In this document: positions 63,170-64,000 of the stretch, one piece after another | Position numbering within the stretch: position 1 is the first letter of the stretch | Layout of the letters: every line of letters begins with the position of its first letter | DNA from: Parapedobacter tibetensis | GTDB taxonomy: Bacteria; Bacteroidota; Bacteroidia; Sphingobacteriales; Sphingobacteriaceae | DNA length: 64,000 nt | Reading direction: 5' to 3' | NCBI RefSeq assembly: GCF_024704835.1 | Contig: NZ_JAMXBE010000002.1 | Coordinates: 124,001-188,000, forward strand | Translations under genes and position numbers: made by a program | Notes under the pieces: model-generated | What the model was told of the DNA's origin: nothing | Databases searched by the model: none | Seen by the model: the letters and a program-made list of their open reading frames with translations, nothing else

Positions 63170-64000
63170 TCATTCATCCCGCAGCGACTCTACCGGATTG
63201 GCTAATGCTGCCCGGATCGCTTGCCAGCTGATGGTAAGCACTGCAATCGCCAGCACCACCACCCCCGCTAGGGCAAACATCCACCACTCGATATCGATAC
63301 GGTAGGCAAAACCTTCCAGCCATTTGTTCATCGCCCACCATGCAATGGGGGAGGCGACCGCCAGGGCAATCATCATCAGTTTAACGAAATCCTTAGAAAG
63401 CAGGGTTGCAATACCAGAGACAGACGCCCCCAATACCTTGCGGATACCGATTTCTTTGGTACGCTGTTGCACCCCTAATGAGATCAAACCAAATAGACCG
63501 AGGCAGCTGATGAGTATGGCCACGGATGCCGCTATCCAGATTAATTGTTGTTGGATGGATTCGGCAGCGTAGAGCTGTTCGATTTGGTTGTCAACGAATT
63601 GATATTGGAAAAGGCTGCCAGCATAACGGACTTTCCATTCCTCCTCCAGCTGGGAAACAAATGCTGCGACGTCTTGGCCATTGGTTTTGATGGCCAGTGA
63701 CTGCATAAACTGTTCGTTATAGCCTAGTACGGTGGGCTCGATGGTTTGGCGCAACGTATGGATATTATAATTGCCCACTACGCCGACAATGATGCCCGGG
63801 TCGCCATCAATACCACCAAACACCAATGATTTTCCGACAACGTCCTGCAGGTTGTCGAAGCCCAATTGATTGGCCATACGTTCATTGATCAAATATTCAT
63901 GTACCGCAGCCGTGGAGCGGATATTGCGCCCTGCTAATAGTTGGATACCGAATGCATGTACATACGCACTATCGGCGAATGTGGTTTTTGCCGACCAGGT
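63170..64000 (-). CDS. MacB/FtsX-type ABC permease 15, C-terminal part (cut by window edge)
   Basis: The frame is open to the right edge; about 276 residues are visible. They include the end of the second ectodomain (YVHAFGIQLLAGRNIRSTAA, NERMANQLGFDNLQDVVGKS), the TM6 region AASVAILISCLGLFGLIS, the coupling loop TKEIGIRKVLGASVSGIA and the end RAALANPVESLRDE, the same variant as permease 11. Its stop lies 13 bases upstream of site E, so it is a separate unit from permease 14. Confidence 0.92.
   Translation of the reverse strand, partial: TWSAKTTFADSAYVHAFGIQLLAGRNIRSTAAVHEYLINERMANQLGFDNLQDVVGKSLVFGGIDGDPGIIVGVVGNYNIHTLRQTIEPTVLGYNEQFMQSLAIKTNGQDVAAFVSQLEEEWKVRYAGSLFQYQFVDNQIEQLYAAESIQQQLIWIAASVAILISCLGLFGLISLGVQQRTKEIGIRKVLGASVSGIATLLSKDFVKLMMIALAVASPIAWWAMNKWLEGFAYRIDIEWWMFALAGVVVLAIAVLTISWQAIRAALANPVESLRDE

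Overview
The window looks like chromosome of a Sphingobacteriaceae-type bacterium (Bacteroidota), roughly 50 % G+C by eye, perhaps Parapedobacter-like; that assignment is inference. Support comes from Bacteroidota-style promoters (-7 boxes of the form TAnnTTTG, with a TTG or TTTG about 18-21 nt upstream in the best cases), long two-module FtsX-type permeases ending in NPVDSLRDE, tricorn-like S41 peptidases, CvfB-type S1 proteins and 'free' lipoproteins. No rRNA, tRNA, insertion sequence or CRISPR array was seen.

Layout. 1-8.3 kb: a truncated sensor histidine kinase, a tricorn-type S41 peptidase, an orphan minus-strand terminator that may end a non-coding RNA, a CvfB-like RNA-binding protein, an S24/LexA-like repressor, and two HEPN proteins in tandem. 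8.3-27.5 kb: seven MacB/FtsX-type permease genes, all on the minus strand, interrupted by one zeta-toxin pair. 27.8-39.5 kb: an accessory island with a GlcG/HbpS-like protein, an XRE regulator, a double HEPN protein followed by genes made of a repeated helical module, a second zeta pair, one intact PIN toxin-antitoxin pair, several toxin-antitoxin scars, a DinB-like protein and a CocE/NonD hydrolase gene with two in-frame TAG codons. 39.6-49.7 kb: three more permeases, one collapsed permease remnant, a DoxX-like protein and a 42-bp tandem repeat. 49.8-53.1 kb: a YafQ-type toxin pair, a second CocE scar, a frameshifted lipoprotein and a lipoprotein serpin. 53.1-64 kb: four complete permeases and one cut by the window edge.

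In all there are 14 complete permeases, one at the window edge and one remnant, all on the minus strand, with no ABC ATPase gene among them. Five points in the array carry the same regulatory cassette: two 16-bp boxes (TGTYCG-N4-CGRACA) about two helical turns apart, then a GG-N10-GC sigma-54 type promoter 53-67 bp downstream, at the start of a permease gene. This divides most of the array into five sigma-54 operons, presumably under one enhancer-binding regulator encoded elsewhere. Two of these operons (20.0-27.5 kb and 39.6-45.1 kb) look like duplicates of each other.

The accessory island is the other striking part. A 17-bp palindrome (GTATAGA-N3-TCTATAC) lies in the promoter of the double HEPN gene, next to a divergent XRE gene, and occurs again before a truncated gene with the same N-terminus. 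The genes after the HEPN gene consist of copies of a helical module of about 65 residues, with further module scars at 34.5 and 39.4 kb. Three otherwise open reading frames in or next to this system stop at a codon that should be TGG (Trp), now TAG, TAG and TGA, which points to ongoing decay by G-to-A change.
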